From Solen grandis (taxonomy: Eukaryota; Mollusca; Bivalvia; Adapedonta; Solenidae), in assembly GCA_021229015.1 (NCBI GenBank), contig CM037777.1, positions 55,009,089 through 55,073,088 of the forward strand: a stretch of 64,000 nucleotides of DNA, written 5' to 3'. This document shows positions 11,010 through 23,569 of the stretch, in pieces. The notes beneath the pieces are model-generated. The model made no database searches. It was not told where the DNA came from and saw only the letters and a list, made by a program, of their open reading frames with translations. Each line of letters begins with the position of its first letter. The first letter of the stretch is position 1. The position numbers were made by a program, and so were the translations under genes.

Positions 11010-11782
11010 TAAATTAGATATAAACTGGGAAGCTATTTACACTTACACCTTTAAATGTACCAAAGATACTTACTTACAGTGGTTGCAAACAAGAATAATA
11101 CATAGAATACTAGGTATTAATTCCCTTCTTTATAAAATGAAAATAAAAAGAGATACTGTATGTACTTTTTGTAAAAGTGAGGAAGAGACAATTATCCATC
11201 TTTTTGGGAATGTGAAAAAAATAAAACCAATAATAGAATATTTGATTGATAAAATAAAAGAATTTGAACCATCAATAAACATTGACAGTTCTTTTGTGAT
11301 ATTAGGATCTGGAGAAACAGACAACAAATATGATTTAGTGTTTTTACTCATGAAAAAAATTATTTACTTAAGTAAGATGAAAAATGTGATACCAACCATT
11401 TATAGCTTTAAACAAGTCTTAAAATTAGAAATAGAGATTTTTAAAAGTTCTAAGTACACCGAAGATGCAAGTCTAAGATGGACAATTGTAAGCTCAGTTT
11501 TAATATAATCATGTTTAATTGATATAAGTTATCTTATATAACACAGCAATCTTTATTGCTTGTATGTTTACATATATATAAATATGAAGGGAAACATGTA
11601 AATCTACTTCTTCTTTTTTTTCTTCTTCTTTATTCAGTAATCTATTCATATGTCCATTTTCTATAATGCTGGAGTTGACAATTTTATTATTGTAAATGCA
11701 TATAAAATATTGTAAGGTGGTCAGTGGGATGGATCCCCGACCCACTGCTATCTATGTTACGGGGACAATAAATGTTAAACTC

Positions 11783-11812
<30 letters not shown>
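11010..11812 (+). mobile_element. 5'-truncated LINE, poly(A) type
   Basis: This is the 3' end of a non-LTR retrotransposon. The coding remnant (to 11508) is the C-terminal tail of ORF2, with LQTRIIHRILGINSLLYKMK and a zinc-knuckle-like CTFCKSEEETIIHLF. A one-base deletion near 11205 removes the expected tryptophan and third Cys, so it reads HLFGNVKK rather than HLFWECKK. The 3' UTR (11509-11781) ends in AATAAATG and a run of about 30 A at 11782-11811. An 11-bp direct repeat, AACATGGAAAA, at 10999-11009 and 11813-11823 is a likely target-site duplication. It implies insertion of only the last 0.8 kb. It is dead. Confidence 0.75.
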
Positions 11813-11815
<3 letters not shown>

Positions 11816-12314
11816 ATGGAAAAAATGCACCTTTTTTGAAAACATCTTAGTCATAACATTGTCCCATTTACAGTATTCAAGCAGTACAAGAATCTGTTAT
11901 TCATCCTGTCGAAGCTCAAAATCTACTGTGGGTCGAGACCTAAATCATCACATTACATGTATCAGTATCTTCAATAATGCCGCGTGACTGTTACTGATCA
12001 TAAGTGTGCCGCGTGACAGTTGACGCGTGTACAGTATTTCACCTTGCGGCACGCTTTCGGTAATTGGATTATCACCTTTATCGAAGTTAACACGGCACAT
12101 GCCACAGTGGTCATGCCAATCACCCCAGTTGTGCATGTATGTATAATATCAAATAGAAAATAATTTTGCGTTTGTAAGTTTATGGAACCGTACTAAATGT
12201 TTTATATTATATATGGGTATTATTAAATCGCGCCAGTTATATCTACTAATGGAAACATCATTTCTCATAACCATATGTGAGAGAGAGAACGAGAAAGAGA
12301 GAGAGAGATGGAGA

Positions 12315-12584
12315 GAGAGAAATACATTGCAATTTCTAGTCAAACAACCACCAAGGAAAAAAAACTATGTACCTGGCTTTTAGGTTGATACCGGATAATA
12401 CACGGTGAAGTGATTCTGCCATTTCGTTCGGTAAACGAAACAAATTATAGAGAGAAATTCATTGCAATTTCTAGTCAAACAACCACCAAGGAAAAAAAAC
12501 TATGTACCTGGCTTTTAGGTTGATACCGGATAATACACGGTGAAGTGATTCTGCCATTTCGTTCGGTAAACGAAACAAATTATA
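12315..12584. repeat. Perfect or near-perfect 135-bp tandem duplication
   Basis: Two adjacent 135-bp units (12315-12449 and 12450-12584) match at almost every base, including TACCTGGCTTTTAGGTTGAT and the palindromic core TTCGTTCGGTAAACGAA. An AG-rich run precedes the first unit (about 12275-12320). The near-identity means a very recent duplication or an assembly artefact. Confidence 0.9.
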
Positions 12585-12869
12585 AATAAAAGCTATCGGT
12601 ATCAACCATAGGCAATTATAAGACGAAAATGATATGACATGTAAGTTTAATAAGATAAAACAATAATATTAACCTTGAAAAGTTACCATGTCTGAATCGG
12701 AATCTCTTTAAATAGCTAAGTCGATTTCGTACAGTAAACGACAACGTAGGCCTACGTCAAATGTCATTTAAAAACAGATACAAATGTATTTAATGAAATT
12801 CATTACTAATATCGTATTAAAGTCCATTAATTATAATAAAAACATATAAAAATAACATAATACAAGATA

Positions 12870-12960
12870 AATAAGGGGGAGACCGGTAAAATATAAGTGG
12901 ATTCCGGTAGATTCCGGTAAATAGGGGGATTCCGGTAAAAAGAGTCACCCCTATTAATCA
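12870..12960. repeat. Cluster of short ATTCCGGTAA repeats
   Basis: The motif ATTCCGGTAAA or ATTCCGGTAGA recurs at least three times within about 60 bp, with a fourth, weaker ACCGGTAAAA before them. It has no assigned role. Confidence 0.5.
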
Positions 12961-14300
12961 TTCTGCCATGAAGTCCTATAAAAATGAATTGATGGACATT
13001 AATATGAGGGGTGGTCAAAATGCCATAAAAAACGCTCTTAAAACCCTGTTAAAACGATCCATTAATTAAAAGTCATTGCTTTTTAAGGGCCATTAAAGTT
13101 TTTCAGTTTTTTTGTTTTTTTTAAAGTGTGATTTTGTTTCTTTAAACTATTTTAATGACTGTGAGCAGCATCATATCTAGATGTGTTTCAATTTTAAATT
13201 ATGGAATATGTTAGTTATAATTGTTAAAACACTATGACTGTTTATTTATGTACAATTATTTATAATTTTATATAGAAAGCTTATTTATGAAAATATAAAT
13301 TTAATGCATGTATTCACATAATGCATGTACACATCAGACTAGGTCAGTTTCAGAACTTTAACAAGAGTAATACATTGGGGTCATGTTCCATATACCATAA
13401 GTAGTACTGGTAAAAATCTAACACCTCAGCAATGAACTTGCATTAACAAGAATCTAGTTTGCTGAAACATATTTTTCTTTAATTCATCTTTTTTCAAAAG
13501 TATATTTAATGTTAATACTGGATAACTATCTCAATCGGTCCATTCTGTTTTTCACAACAATGCTTTCTTTTTTGTCCATCTTCCTTTATTTTGAAATAAT
13601 TCTTCAATCATTTATTATGTTCCCATGATAATCGATCTTACTTGCCATGAGATGGAAGCAAAGGCAAGAAATTAGAGCAAAATCTTGCTTGATTGAATTT
13701 ATATGGTATACACGTCTTAATTTATCCTATTACAAACAGGGGAGGCAGCTTTTGTAACTAAATAAATTATATGTTCATACAGTGGCCACATGTCCTGAAA
13801 ATTAATGGCCATCAAATTCACCTCACCTAGATTTTAATGGGTTATATAAAACATGCAGTTAATTCTGCCTTTCAGTGGATTTTATCTTAATGTATGTGCT
13901 ATTGCCATGTCCATAGCATATATCAATTTAATTTAATGGGCATGAAAATAATTTAATTGCCAACAGAAACCCTATTGAAGACACAAAAAAGTCTTAAAAA
14001 TCCCGGTCCTGAGGTCGCAGTTATTATTTTCAATTTTTATTTCGAAGTCAAATTCCATAAATGTTCGTGAACTAATTATCGTCATTATCAATCGTATCCG
14101 GGTCAGTAACAATTTATTTGCAAATATCATGTCATTGAAGACAAAATGATTACAAATCAAAGATAATAAACAACATATAAATGAACGAGATGGATTATTG
14201 TAGTAGAGTCACATGTTTTCTAAAAACATTTCAAAAGAAAATGAATAATCTTAACATTCTGGATCATTGTGGGGAGGAGAAAAATTCAAAGAAAAAGAAA
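12961..14300. other. Non-genic AT-rich stretch
   Basis: No gene or clear element is seen. CCATTAA- and TTAATGG-like words recur through the stretch. Confidence 0.35.
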
Positions 14301-14307
14301 AAAACTA

Positions 14308-14620
14308 TTATATTTTTTGAAACTTAAGCACTATTTCTTTAACTAGTCTACATAGTTTGTTATATTTCAACTCATTTCTATCAAATGATTGCATTAATTG
14401 CTTAAAATGTATGATGTTTGGAAATCTATAATAATATCTATCTAAAAGATGTTTTCTTATGTATGACAGAGAGGCACATTCAAGTAAATAGTGATATTCA
14501 TCTCCGACGTTATTAGATGTACATATTGGGCATTTTCTATCGTTATATTCGGTATTATTCCAACTGCCTACTTCTACTGGCAAAAAATTATTTCTTGTTT
14601 TAAATTTTATCATATAATTT
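14308..14620 (-). pseudogene. LINE ORF2 C-terminal fragment
   Basis: The minus-strand reading of about 101 codons has the zinc-knuckle tail CPIC ... DEYHYLLEC followed by an IRKHLLDRYY-type segment. This is the same arrangement as in the LINE fragments at 33.9, 47.8 and 63.7 kb. The 5' part including the reverse transcriptase is absent, and the fragment starts abruptly near 14620. It encodes only the last portion of a non-LTR retrotransposon and is not functional. Confidence 0.7.
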
Positions 14621-17600
14621 AAGAATTTTTAGGGGGTTTTAATCAAGTAATTTTCAAAACAAAACTTCTCTTTGAACAATCTATATGTTATACACTAACC
14701 AAGTTTATTTTGCGGAGGCACCTGGAGTGATGGCTCAGGCAAGTTTTTCACACCTTTTTTCGAGATTGGGTTGGGCAACATGTGTCCCACCGGAAATGTT
14801 GATTATTGCTAATCGGTCTGACAGTTTGCATAAAATGCACGTGCCAGCAGATATACCCAGGTGTCAGATCTTTAGTACATTCCATATCATCGCGTTCTTC
14901 ACCGGCATGCGACGCTACCTGAAGCAGCCGATCGACGGTAAAAATATGTATCATCGCTTGACATGGTAGAATAATTATGTTCATCAGAAGCATCTAAGTA
15001 GATCATGATATACTTTCATAACTTGCAAATAGTATATATGTACACCTAATAGGTGGTTTTCACGGCATAACGATCTCCACAATATGCACTGGTAATGAGA
15101 ACGCAGACATGCACGCTCACAAACTTAAATTTCCATCAAATTTTTATTCCGAATAATCGTTATTTCGAAGTTTCAGCTTGGTCCCAAGGACTTCGATTTA
15201 ACGAGGTTGCCATTAATTTTTCAGTCAATACATTTGCATTTGTAATGACGTTTTTGGCCTTATTTATAATTCATGGGGAATTAATTATATTTACAATTTC
15301 GTGGATCATATAATCTTGCAAGGCATTTATATCACACAGAAAGAACCGTGATACCCTATATACATGGTGTTATTTCCCTAACGACACCAAACCCGACCAA
15401 AATAAAAAATGAAAAATAAAAAAATAAAAATATTTAGTAATATAGATACACGTATACAAATTTAGTACGTGCACAAATCAGTGTGAACGGATGAGTATGT
15501 CATGTTAAAAGCATCTTTTCAGTGGCATTTTCATACGGTCACGTCTGAATGAGCAGGAGGTGAAGGTTTGAGTTTTGTCGAAAAATTTCACATTCCAAAC
15601 AAATGATACAACTTAAAGTTCATGAATCAGTAAACGAGGCGTTCAAACTAGTAATTACATACACAGGGTAGATGTATGCACGATGGTTGTTGCAAAATTA
15701 CATATATTTTTGCTAATGCTTCGATACGCGCAGGTGTTTGGTAATAAAATATACTGTTATAAAATTTTAACAAATATATTACAAGGTAAATTTAAATAAT
15801 GATACCTTTTATCAATTCAACCATGTCGTAACCATGTCAACGCGAAAGCAGCGCTCACGATCTGTACGATACTTGGATAATGACATATTTAGATGTTGCC
15901 CTTCTTTTTTGGCCAGAGCAGTGGCTTTATTTCGACTACTCCGTGAACTGTCTATAGTTCCACCTTTACCCACTTTTCAAGCGCATATTTCAATTTACTT
16001 TTTAATCTTACTTGCCATGGAAGAAATGATACTGGGAAACAGGTGGGACTTTCTAAATGATTGTGAACAATGGGTTGATTTGAGGCTGCGGCGGTATCAT
16101 ATCAAGAAATACTTCATCTTTCTCAATAAATACATTCACTACCATCTTTCTTTTAATAACTGTCAATAAAACGCTGTACGCTTTACGTGTTTCGTGTATT
16201 TCAACATACGCAAACTACACACGCAAATTTATGTATAAACTGGTTTATCTTTACCATTACTCATGTCTGGATCGGATCTTGTGAGCAGACGTCAACAATT
16301 TTCTTTAAAAGACAACTCCTTTAAACCCCTTGGTAAACATTGATAAGACTTGCCATGAATGATCCTTAGTGGCCCTTCATAAAAGTTACTAAAGTAAACT
16401 TGATCAATGCAAAACTAATTAAAAATCATCTCGTCGTTTAATACAGGTAAATATCGTAATATTCGTGTACACAGTGCTAATTGCTTAAGTGTTCTTACAC
16501 CTCCCGTTTTTTATTAAAGGAGGTGTGTGTGTGTTGTTTTTTACGGTTAGTTGATAAAATTGAAAAGTTTCACTTATAGATAACTTAACCCCCTATTCCT
16601 CTAGTTTTATCATCGTTTTGTGGCATGTCTGATTTGTTTTACTTTTTTATTTCAATGTTACGCATGTGCGTAAGTGCGTATCGCTAGCTACGCTCCTGGT
16701 TTTTGTGTAAGTCTGACGGCAAGGAGAGAAAACGTGAATGAACTTTCGCTCACTTCTACAAGTCTGTGTTGTAAAGACGTCGATGACGGTGGCGTGTGTC
16801 GGGTAGCCTATAGGGACCATTTTGTTCTGATTGTACATTATTTAAACTATGTAAACGTTATGGCAAACATCGACGTGATTTTGGATCACCGCGCTAAGAC
16901 AAATTCATAGAGATCTACGATATCCATCAAAATAGAATGACATAAAATGCGAAATTATATACTATGAAATCCTTTAAATGGTAAAGAAACTTAAACTGAC
17001 ATTGAACGTGAAATGTCTGCAACGGGGGTGGGGTGGGGGATGGGGAACAGATACACATTTTTACCACTTCTCCTGGAAATTCTTGTCTGAGGTGCAATAA
17101 CATGTCACATCCATGTATATTTTATTGTCCTCAACTATGATCAATCCTTTAGACTGGCGCAAAATCTCAAGACGAACACTACGGGGTTACATAATAAAAA
17201 ATAAGTTATCTATTTCACATTTTATTAAGAAAATAAAATATGTAGTTATTGGTATAAAATGTGAGCATATATAAAATTCAAAAACAATTGTGCTTGATAA
17301 AATGATTTCAATATTGTCGTGTAATGAAAAAAAAATAAGGTACAAAAATGTATTACACCTAGACATACTTCTTCGTCTGGGAATGTTTGTCATTATGACG
17401 GGTATGGTATCTGTCGTCACAAGATTAACATAAAGTGCCATAAAATATTGTTTTCCCATGAATTGTCCTAAAAGTAATGAAATCTCATGGATTGTCTGTT
17501 ATGCAAGCTATGTAATGTAATCAGAATTGCGATAAAGGCTATGTGATAATTTCGATTGCCATAAAGGTTATGCAATACCATGAATTGCCATGCAAGTTTT

Positions 17601-18640
17601 ATTCTCTCTCTCTCTTTTCTTGTATATATAGCCATTAAAATAAATAGCGTATAGGGCATAAAAATTCCCCAATTCAACCTTTTACTGAAATTTACAATAA
17701 AAATAAAAAAAAATCACTTTAAAAGTTAACTTGTTTGTTAATATATAAAAAATAAAACAAAGAAATTCTGTTATAGCCTCTTATTCCTTCCTGAGTGTAT
17801 TTCCAATTCAAAGTTATTGAACGTTTTAATTAATTTGTGATAGTCTAACTAAAGTTCAATTCGATAATTAATTTGTATATATCCTTCTTCCCACGACAAA
17901 TCAACGATGCTTATTTGCACCACGTGATTGCTACACCGGTGAAATATTTCCCTTATGTTACCTGTAGCTTTGTACCTTAGTTTATGACAGGTGATTTGTT
18001 TTTTTTTTTTGGTAATCAGTACAACCGGTCACGTGGTATGTCTGTCACCTAGCCCCTGACCCAATGTTCTTAAATTAAAAATGGTACTTAGTATGGTTCC
18101 ATACTCAGACTCAAACTACGCCCATAAGTTTAATAGGGATTAAAGCTTGATACTTGATAGCCTGGGATCGTACTGAGTTGTTTTTAGAAAACATGGATTC
18201 TTGTAATCGGGCCATTTCTTTGTTACAAAATAGTTTGTTTTTTTTTTGTTGTTTTTTTTTAAATTTGAAACTGCATTCCAAACAAACCATACACTCCTGA
18301 AACGTGTTGAACAGAGTAAAAGAAACAATATGTACATCAACTACGTTTAGATATCAGACTTAATAACACTTCATTTACACAATTAAAGGGTATAATATCT
18401 AATTCCTGTTGTCATTTTGTGCAGAGAGATAAATTATACATATGACAGTAAATGTACCATCACATAACACAAGTAAACAAATCTTACATACAGTAAAAAA
18501 ATTAAGACAATTCTAAGCCAAGGGAATTAGACTATATATATTATGTATATGTGATCATACATGAACATATTATATGAAGTAAATAAAGAAAAAAATGAGA
18601 GAAAAACGAAGTAACAGCGTCTTTAATCGTAATCCATGAA
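14621..18640. other. Non-genic stretch
   Basis: Open frames at 14685-14969 (plus) and 15834-16169 (plus) show no recognisable domain and I do not support them as genes. Between about 17400 and 17600 a degenerate tandem motif like GAATTGCCATAAAGGTTATG recurs three or four times. A poly-T run at about 17998-18010 and T-rich tracts at 18238-18260 are present. Confidence 0.4.
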
Positions 18641-18650
18641 TTCCAAAGCT

Positions 18651-21600
18651 TTAACTGTTGTATGCAGTATTGTCTCTTCCGACAGTATATTTTCCCGAAG
18701 AGCCGCTTCTCATTTTCACCCACACACAAAGAAGGACTAAAAACTGAAACACTATTACGGCAATCAAGACACCGAACACGATCCAAAATGTCTGCAAAGT
18801 GATCGTCTCATCATCTGAAACAAACAAAAAATGACGGTAATGATGTGAGATTTGAATACACACAAACAGATAATGGCGGCACCGAGTCGCTCACGCATAA
18901 TTATATAAGGTGGGGAAAAACAAACATCTCATATAACATTGGAAGAGTCTTCTTTTACTCTCAATGTCAGTAGATTATGTTTTGTGTGTCAAGGTCCAAT
19001 AATTGTGATTACTATTTTAATATACCCGATTGCTACCCACATCTTCACTTCAAAATGATAATTATAATTTCTTAAAGGTTTAATTGAAACCCTTATTGAA
19101 GCCACAGGGGCTCGAAGTTGAATGGGTCGAATCATATCGTATACTCTATAATGATAACAATCGGCTAAGTTTTGAACATCGCAATAACGTGCAAATTGCT
19201 TCATTTTGAAATTAATTTAAATAAAGATATAGAAGGTTCCCGTGTTGTATTTACTCGTATAAAAAGGTGCTTTTTAAATCGGGCTTGACACCTGTCGACA
19301 CAGGCTTCTTCCAGTTTCATTTGCAGTGAATAAAAGGTTCAGTTCTCAATAGTTAATATATTTAAGGTGAATGTTTAAATTGCTGCAGAAAATTCAAAAC
19401 CTGGATAAAAATGACCGATACATAATGACTGATATTCCGTGTCATGGTAAATATTTCTTTTAAAATAGTTGTATCCACCCTCAATTGTATTGTGCATCCA
19501 TTTTCTCGGGAAAAGTGTGTTTTGCTTATATCCTGATTGACCAGTGAAAACTTCCTTTTCATTCACTGCGAATAAAACTGGATATAGCCAGTCCAGGCAG
19601 TTGTCAAACGCGAATGGAACATCAAAACCACAATAAAATCCTTTTAAGAGAACGTCCGTCACAATAACGTCTCAGGTATTTTCTTTCATTTTATGCACCA
19701 CTTGGTCCATTTGCAATGTCACAGCTGAGTAAAAACGCAAAACCCACCTTTGATCTTAAAACAGTGTCCGCTCTTTCTTTTTGTGTCACCTGCTGTAAGC
19801 ATTGTGTGTTATGACTTATGTCTTATGACATAGGAATATAGATTCGATATCAGATTATATGACTACTATAGATCTACTAAATTTTATCAGGCTACACAAA
19901 CAATGTATTTTATTACTCACGCCTACTTAAAAATCGTTTTCATATTCATTCCTTTTGAAATTGGTGAATAGTTGACTCGTCCGCCTTTGTTTTGTCATGT
20001 TGCAAGTGCTTTGCCTTTTTATCGCGTAAGGCCTAAGACCTAAGGACTGAGTCATAAAACCTAGCTCATAAACGTATAATACCTGACTCAGAACACAAAA
20101 CGTCTAAGACAAAATGGCCCTAATAGGCTTCTGTAGGTAAGCTTAACCCTAACGTGCATTGTTTTGTCATTTTGTTTTAGATTTCTATTTATTTCTGGTT
20201 CCTCCTGCATAGTAGAGATCGTGTAAATTACATTGCACTATGTAACAATATTTATTTCTAAACTTTTCGTTGGCGACATGCACAAGTCCGCACATGATAA
20301 TATACAAAATAGGACGTACATTTTTTCACAACAATTTGGTAAGCAGCTCAATGAATGCTTAATGTAACCCAGAAGTAGAGCACTTGTTGTCACTAGCTTT
20401 AATACGGACTTTCCCTTCTTGCCTTAATATTTTCAGATCTAACGCTTAGTTAAAATGAACTACCAATCCCTTATTTTATACCTCGAAATATTCACATCAA
20501 CATTCAACACATATTTTACCTCAGGAACAATGTGCACTTGCTGGTGATTTAATGTTTTACAAGTTTTGACCAAAAACCAAAGTGTCGCGCGATTGTGTTG
20601 ATTTTGTTTCTATTGCTGTGTGTCAACACTGGTCTGAACGCCTTTGTGTGAGAGTGACTGACTACACAGATACGTTTACCGTAAAGGTATAAAAATTCAA
20701 ATATAGTCATTACCATAATAACATTCAACGTCAAGAGTTGCTTAAATGGGTCACTTATGCCAGGTCACTGAAGTTTATAATAACGTCAGCTGAATCCGTA
20801 ATAGTTACTTGTGTTTGAAAAGGAGAGTAATGTATACTGCGTTTGCAAGTATTTGGTTTCAGTCAGATCACATTTTCAATATGACCTCATTGTATTGCCT
20901 CTTTTTCGTGATCTTCTTTTTTTAAGAGAATTTCGAAAGAAGTATTTTATAAATATTTTTTATTACTCCAAATGATCAGGATGGGAAGCTAGCTTGGCGC
21001 AAACTAATGTAAACACAATAAAGACTATGCCAACACAGATAAAAAAGATTTAGTTTCGCAAAATGTCGGGACAAAACAAAGACTTACCGTCTGAAACAGG
21101 GTCACCATCCATCTCCTTGGTTTCTGTATCATCATTCTCTGAGTTTGACATCTCACCAGTTGCACGAGCTGCATTTGGCTGGTACGAATGGCATTCTGGA
21201 AAGCCGGCTGGTGCTGACGGAACTTCAGAAAAAGATTCATTCAGAAGCATTTGCATTCCGTCTAGATTATGAAGCTCAATATGGCAGTGCATATTCCACA
21301 GGCCAGGGTTGTTGGCACGAATTCGCACCACGACGTATCCCCCTGTGGGTACAATGATTGTATCTTTCCTTGGGGGGCGGTCCAGTTCTAGACCCGGCAC
21401 GTTTCCGTTTCTCCATGTCTGATTTGCCCAGGTTGCGTCATTACAGAAGGTTTGATCCCGGTCAGGATGTCCTCTGCAGTCAACTTCTGGATTATCCGCC
21501 ATTATTTTGGCTGATTGTGCATCGTATACTCCATATCCCATTTTCACAACGTAGAATGAGTGACCGTGCATATGAATAGGATGTGACCATCCCCTCCCGC

Positions 21601-23062
21601 GACCCATGTTCATAAATACCATCTGTACGGTATCGTTGTTGCCAATTTCAAGCGCATGTGTGCATTTGCAATGTCTAAACTCTCCACAGTCATTGCAAGG
21701 GGAATGCCATTCTTTCGGTTGGGTCAATGGACTGACATCAGGCGTGTCAAACGTCTTACCATTTACTGATCCTGGATAGGATGTGATTCCAGGAAAAGCA
21801 AAGTTTAAGAAGTATTCCTTAAACTTTCCTGCCATATAAGGAGGAGCAGGGTCATCAGTGGCAAGTGCCTTTAATTCATCAAATGTTTTACAGTCAGTAA
21901 ATTCTTCAGGATAGTAAGTGAACGGACAGTTTATTACGAGGCATGGTGCTTGCTGATTACACTCCTGTCGGGTTGTTGTTGGTTCTGTCTCCGGCGCCCC
22001 AACGTACCTCAGGATAGCTTCCGCAACATGATATTCGCCTTTCTGAAGAGTAATACCCCTTATCCAATAATTTCCAATGGGTTGGTCTGCTACGATTTCA
22101 AAATCAAATCTCTCCCCGGGATTTAGAACAAATGATTCCGCAACGATTGGTTCCAGGTCATATCCGTCTGATGCGACAATGGTTAAAGGATGATTGTCGA
22201 CAGAAATTCTGAAAGGATAGAGGGCGCCAGGGCCAATAACTCGAAATCTGTACCGTTTATTTTTGGTAACTTCAAAGACATGAAGTGGTGCATTGTTACT
22301 TCCAGTGTCTGGGTCATAATATCTGCCCTTCCCATTTATCAACCCGGACTGCACTTTAAATAAGCTGAAGAAACTTCCGTCCAAAGACTGACTACCTCCC
22401 CACTTCTCTCTTCCATTGTAGACACCGTACAACATTTTCATATGGCCAGTGTCGGAGTCCCAGTCGTGGTTCCAATCTTGAATCTGCATAATATGCTCTT
22501 CTGTTGTTGTCGGGACTTTTTCTCGAATCACAAATGCCCCAAAAACACCCATTGAGCGTTCGCCGCCAACATGAGAGTGATACCAAAACGTGCCTCTCGG
22601 CTTGGCCTTGAACTTGTACACGAAAGTTTGTCCAGGCTGTATCGGGCACTGAGTGACATAAGGAACCCCATCCATCCACGGAGTTCCAGTTTGATGAAGG
22701 CCATGCCAATGGACTGTAAGTCCCACTGAACGTAGCTTGTTCTTCACATGAACAATTACAGTTTGGCCCTCGTAGACTATTATATCTGGCCCGGGAAGTG
22801 TACCATTGACAGCCGCCACGAGTCTTGGTTCTTCAAATCCATCTGCAGTGATGACCTCATTTGTTGGTATTGGCTCCGCTGCGGATATGTTTGTGACGTC
22901 ATATTTGTACAGCTTGTTGTTGCTTGGAAACACAAGGTCTTTGTAACGCATCATTGTAAGATGGTGCTCGACTTCAAGATAGAAAACGCACTCTTTGTCA
23001 TCCATGTTGCATTCACTAGCAACCGATGAAATAAAGATGGCGCTGATGAAGAGGATCCACAT
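18651..23062 (-). CDS. Laccase-type multicopper oxidase, membrane-anchored
   Basis: Two coding exons on the minus strand encode about 712 residues. Exon 1 (23062-21088) starts with a signal peptide (WILFISAIFISSVASEC); an in-frame TGA just upstream fixes the start. The copper ligands are complete: HWHG (about 118-121), HSH (about 162-164), HPIHMHGH (about 494-501) and HCHIELH with an axial Met (about 592-603). The donor G|GTAAGTC at 21088/21087 joins the acceptor TTTCAG| at 18815, preserving frame (SD-DDET). Exon 2 (18814-18651) adds a transmembrane helix (TFWIVFGVLIAVIVFQF...) and a short tail ending NTAYNS. The protein should therefore be a type I membrane protein with the oxidase outside the cell. 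Laccases oxidise phenols, diphenols or aromatic amines while reducing O2 to water. In molluscs a role in periostracum hardening, pigment or defence is possible but is inference. The frame is intact, so the gene looks functional. Confidence 0.95.
18815..21087 (-). other. Intron of the laccase gene
   Basis: A GT-AG intron of about 2.3 kb separates the ectodomain exon from the membrane-anchor exon. A 95-codon open frame inside it (19662-19375, minus) has no recognisable domain and is not annotated. No clear transposon is visible in the intron. Confidence 0.8.
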
Positions 23063-23089
23063 TTTGACCCCAATATTGGCTCATAGACC
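23063..23089 (-). other. Laccase 5' UTR segment with 3' splice site
   Basis: Directly upstream of the start codon, the minus strand reads TATTCTTTCAG|GGTCTATGAG. This is a good acceptor, so at least one 5' UTR exon lies further upstream. I could not identify it. Confidence 0.65.
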
Positions 23090-23280
23090 CTGAAAGAATA
23101 AAAGGAGGTTTCATTTTGGTATATGCACGTCAAAGATTTCAAACAATTAGTAAACAAATCTGATGTACCCACTAACCTCCTAACGCCACTGCTAAGCAGA
23201 AAATTACAAAAATAAGGCAAATGCGTTAAGAGATTTCTGATTTTAAAAACCCGCCTGGATATGAACACGACTAGCATATA

Positions 23281-23345
23281 ATGGTATGGTTTCATACCAC
23301 TTGTCTACGGCATAATACCGCAGTGGGTTACACTATATCTGTCTC
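23281..23345 (+). mobile_element. SINE family B fragment
   Basis: The segment has ATGGTATG ... CATACCAC ... GGCATAATACCGCAGTGGG ... CTATATCTGTCTCA, which matches the middle of the SINE at 53.5 kb. It is truncated on both sides and abuts the next SINE. Confidence 0.5.
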
Positions 23346-23356
23346 ATTTAAAATGT

Positions 23357-23557
23357 TGTTGTTCTTGTTGTTGTTGTATTGGGGTTAACCGTCGCTGCGA
23401 TAGTATTTCAATCATATAACGACTTCCAGCTAATTACAGGTGGAGGAAGACCCCGAGTACACAGAGGTACCCGGGTAGAACCACCGACCTACCGCAAGCC
23501 AAATGGAAGGCTTCCTCACATGAAAAATCCGAAGTCCCTTCCGGGATTCGAACCCAC
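23357..23557 (-). mobile_element. tRNA-derived SINE (family A, copy 2)
   Basis: This is the same body as the copies at 0.8 and 60.0 kb, with the minus-strand B box GGTTCGAATCC at its 5' end and a (CAA)n-type tail (plus-strand 23357-23377). A perfect 12-bp target-site duplication, CATTTAAAATGT, flanks it at 23345-23356 and 23558-23569. The copy is truncated just upstream of the B box, so the A box is missing. Confidence 0.88.
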
Positions 23558-23569
23558 CATTTAAAATGT

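Noticed and set aside
14685..14969. 94-codon plus-strand gene
   Set aside because: No domain, no splice or promoter context, and an overlapping minus-strand frame of similar length.
15834..16169. 111-codon plus-strand gene
   Set aside because: No recognisable motif; composition is like the surrounding non-coding DNA.
19375..19662. 95-codon gene inside the laccase intron
   Set aside because: No homology recognised and no start context. A short chance frame is more likely.
21025..21579. Plus-strand and alternate-frame ORFs over the laccase exon
   Set aside because: Shadows of the intact minus-strand laccase frame.
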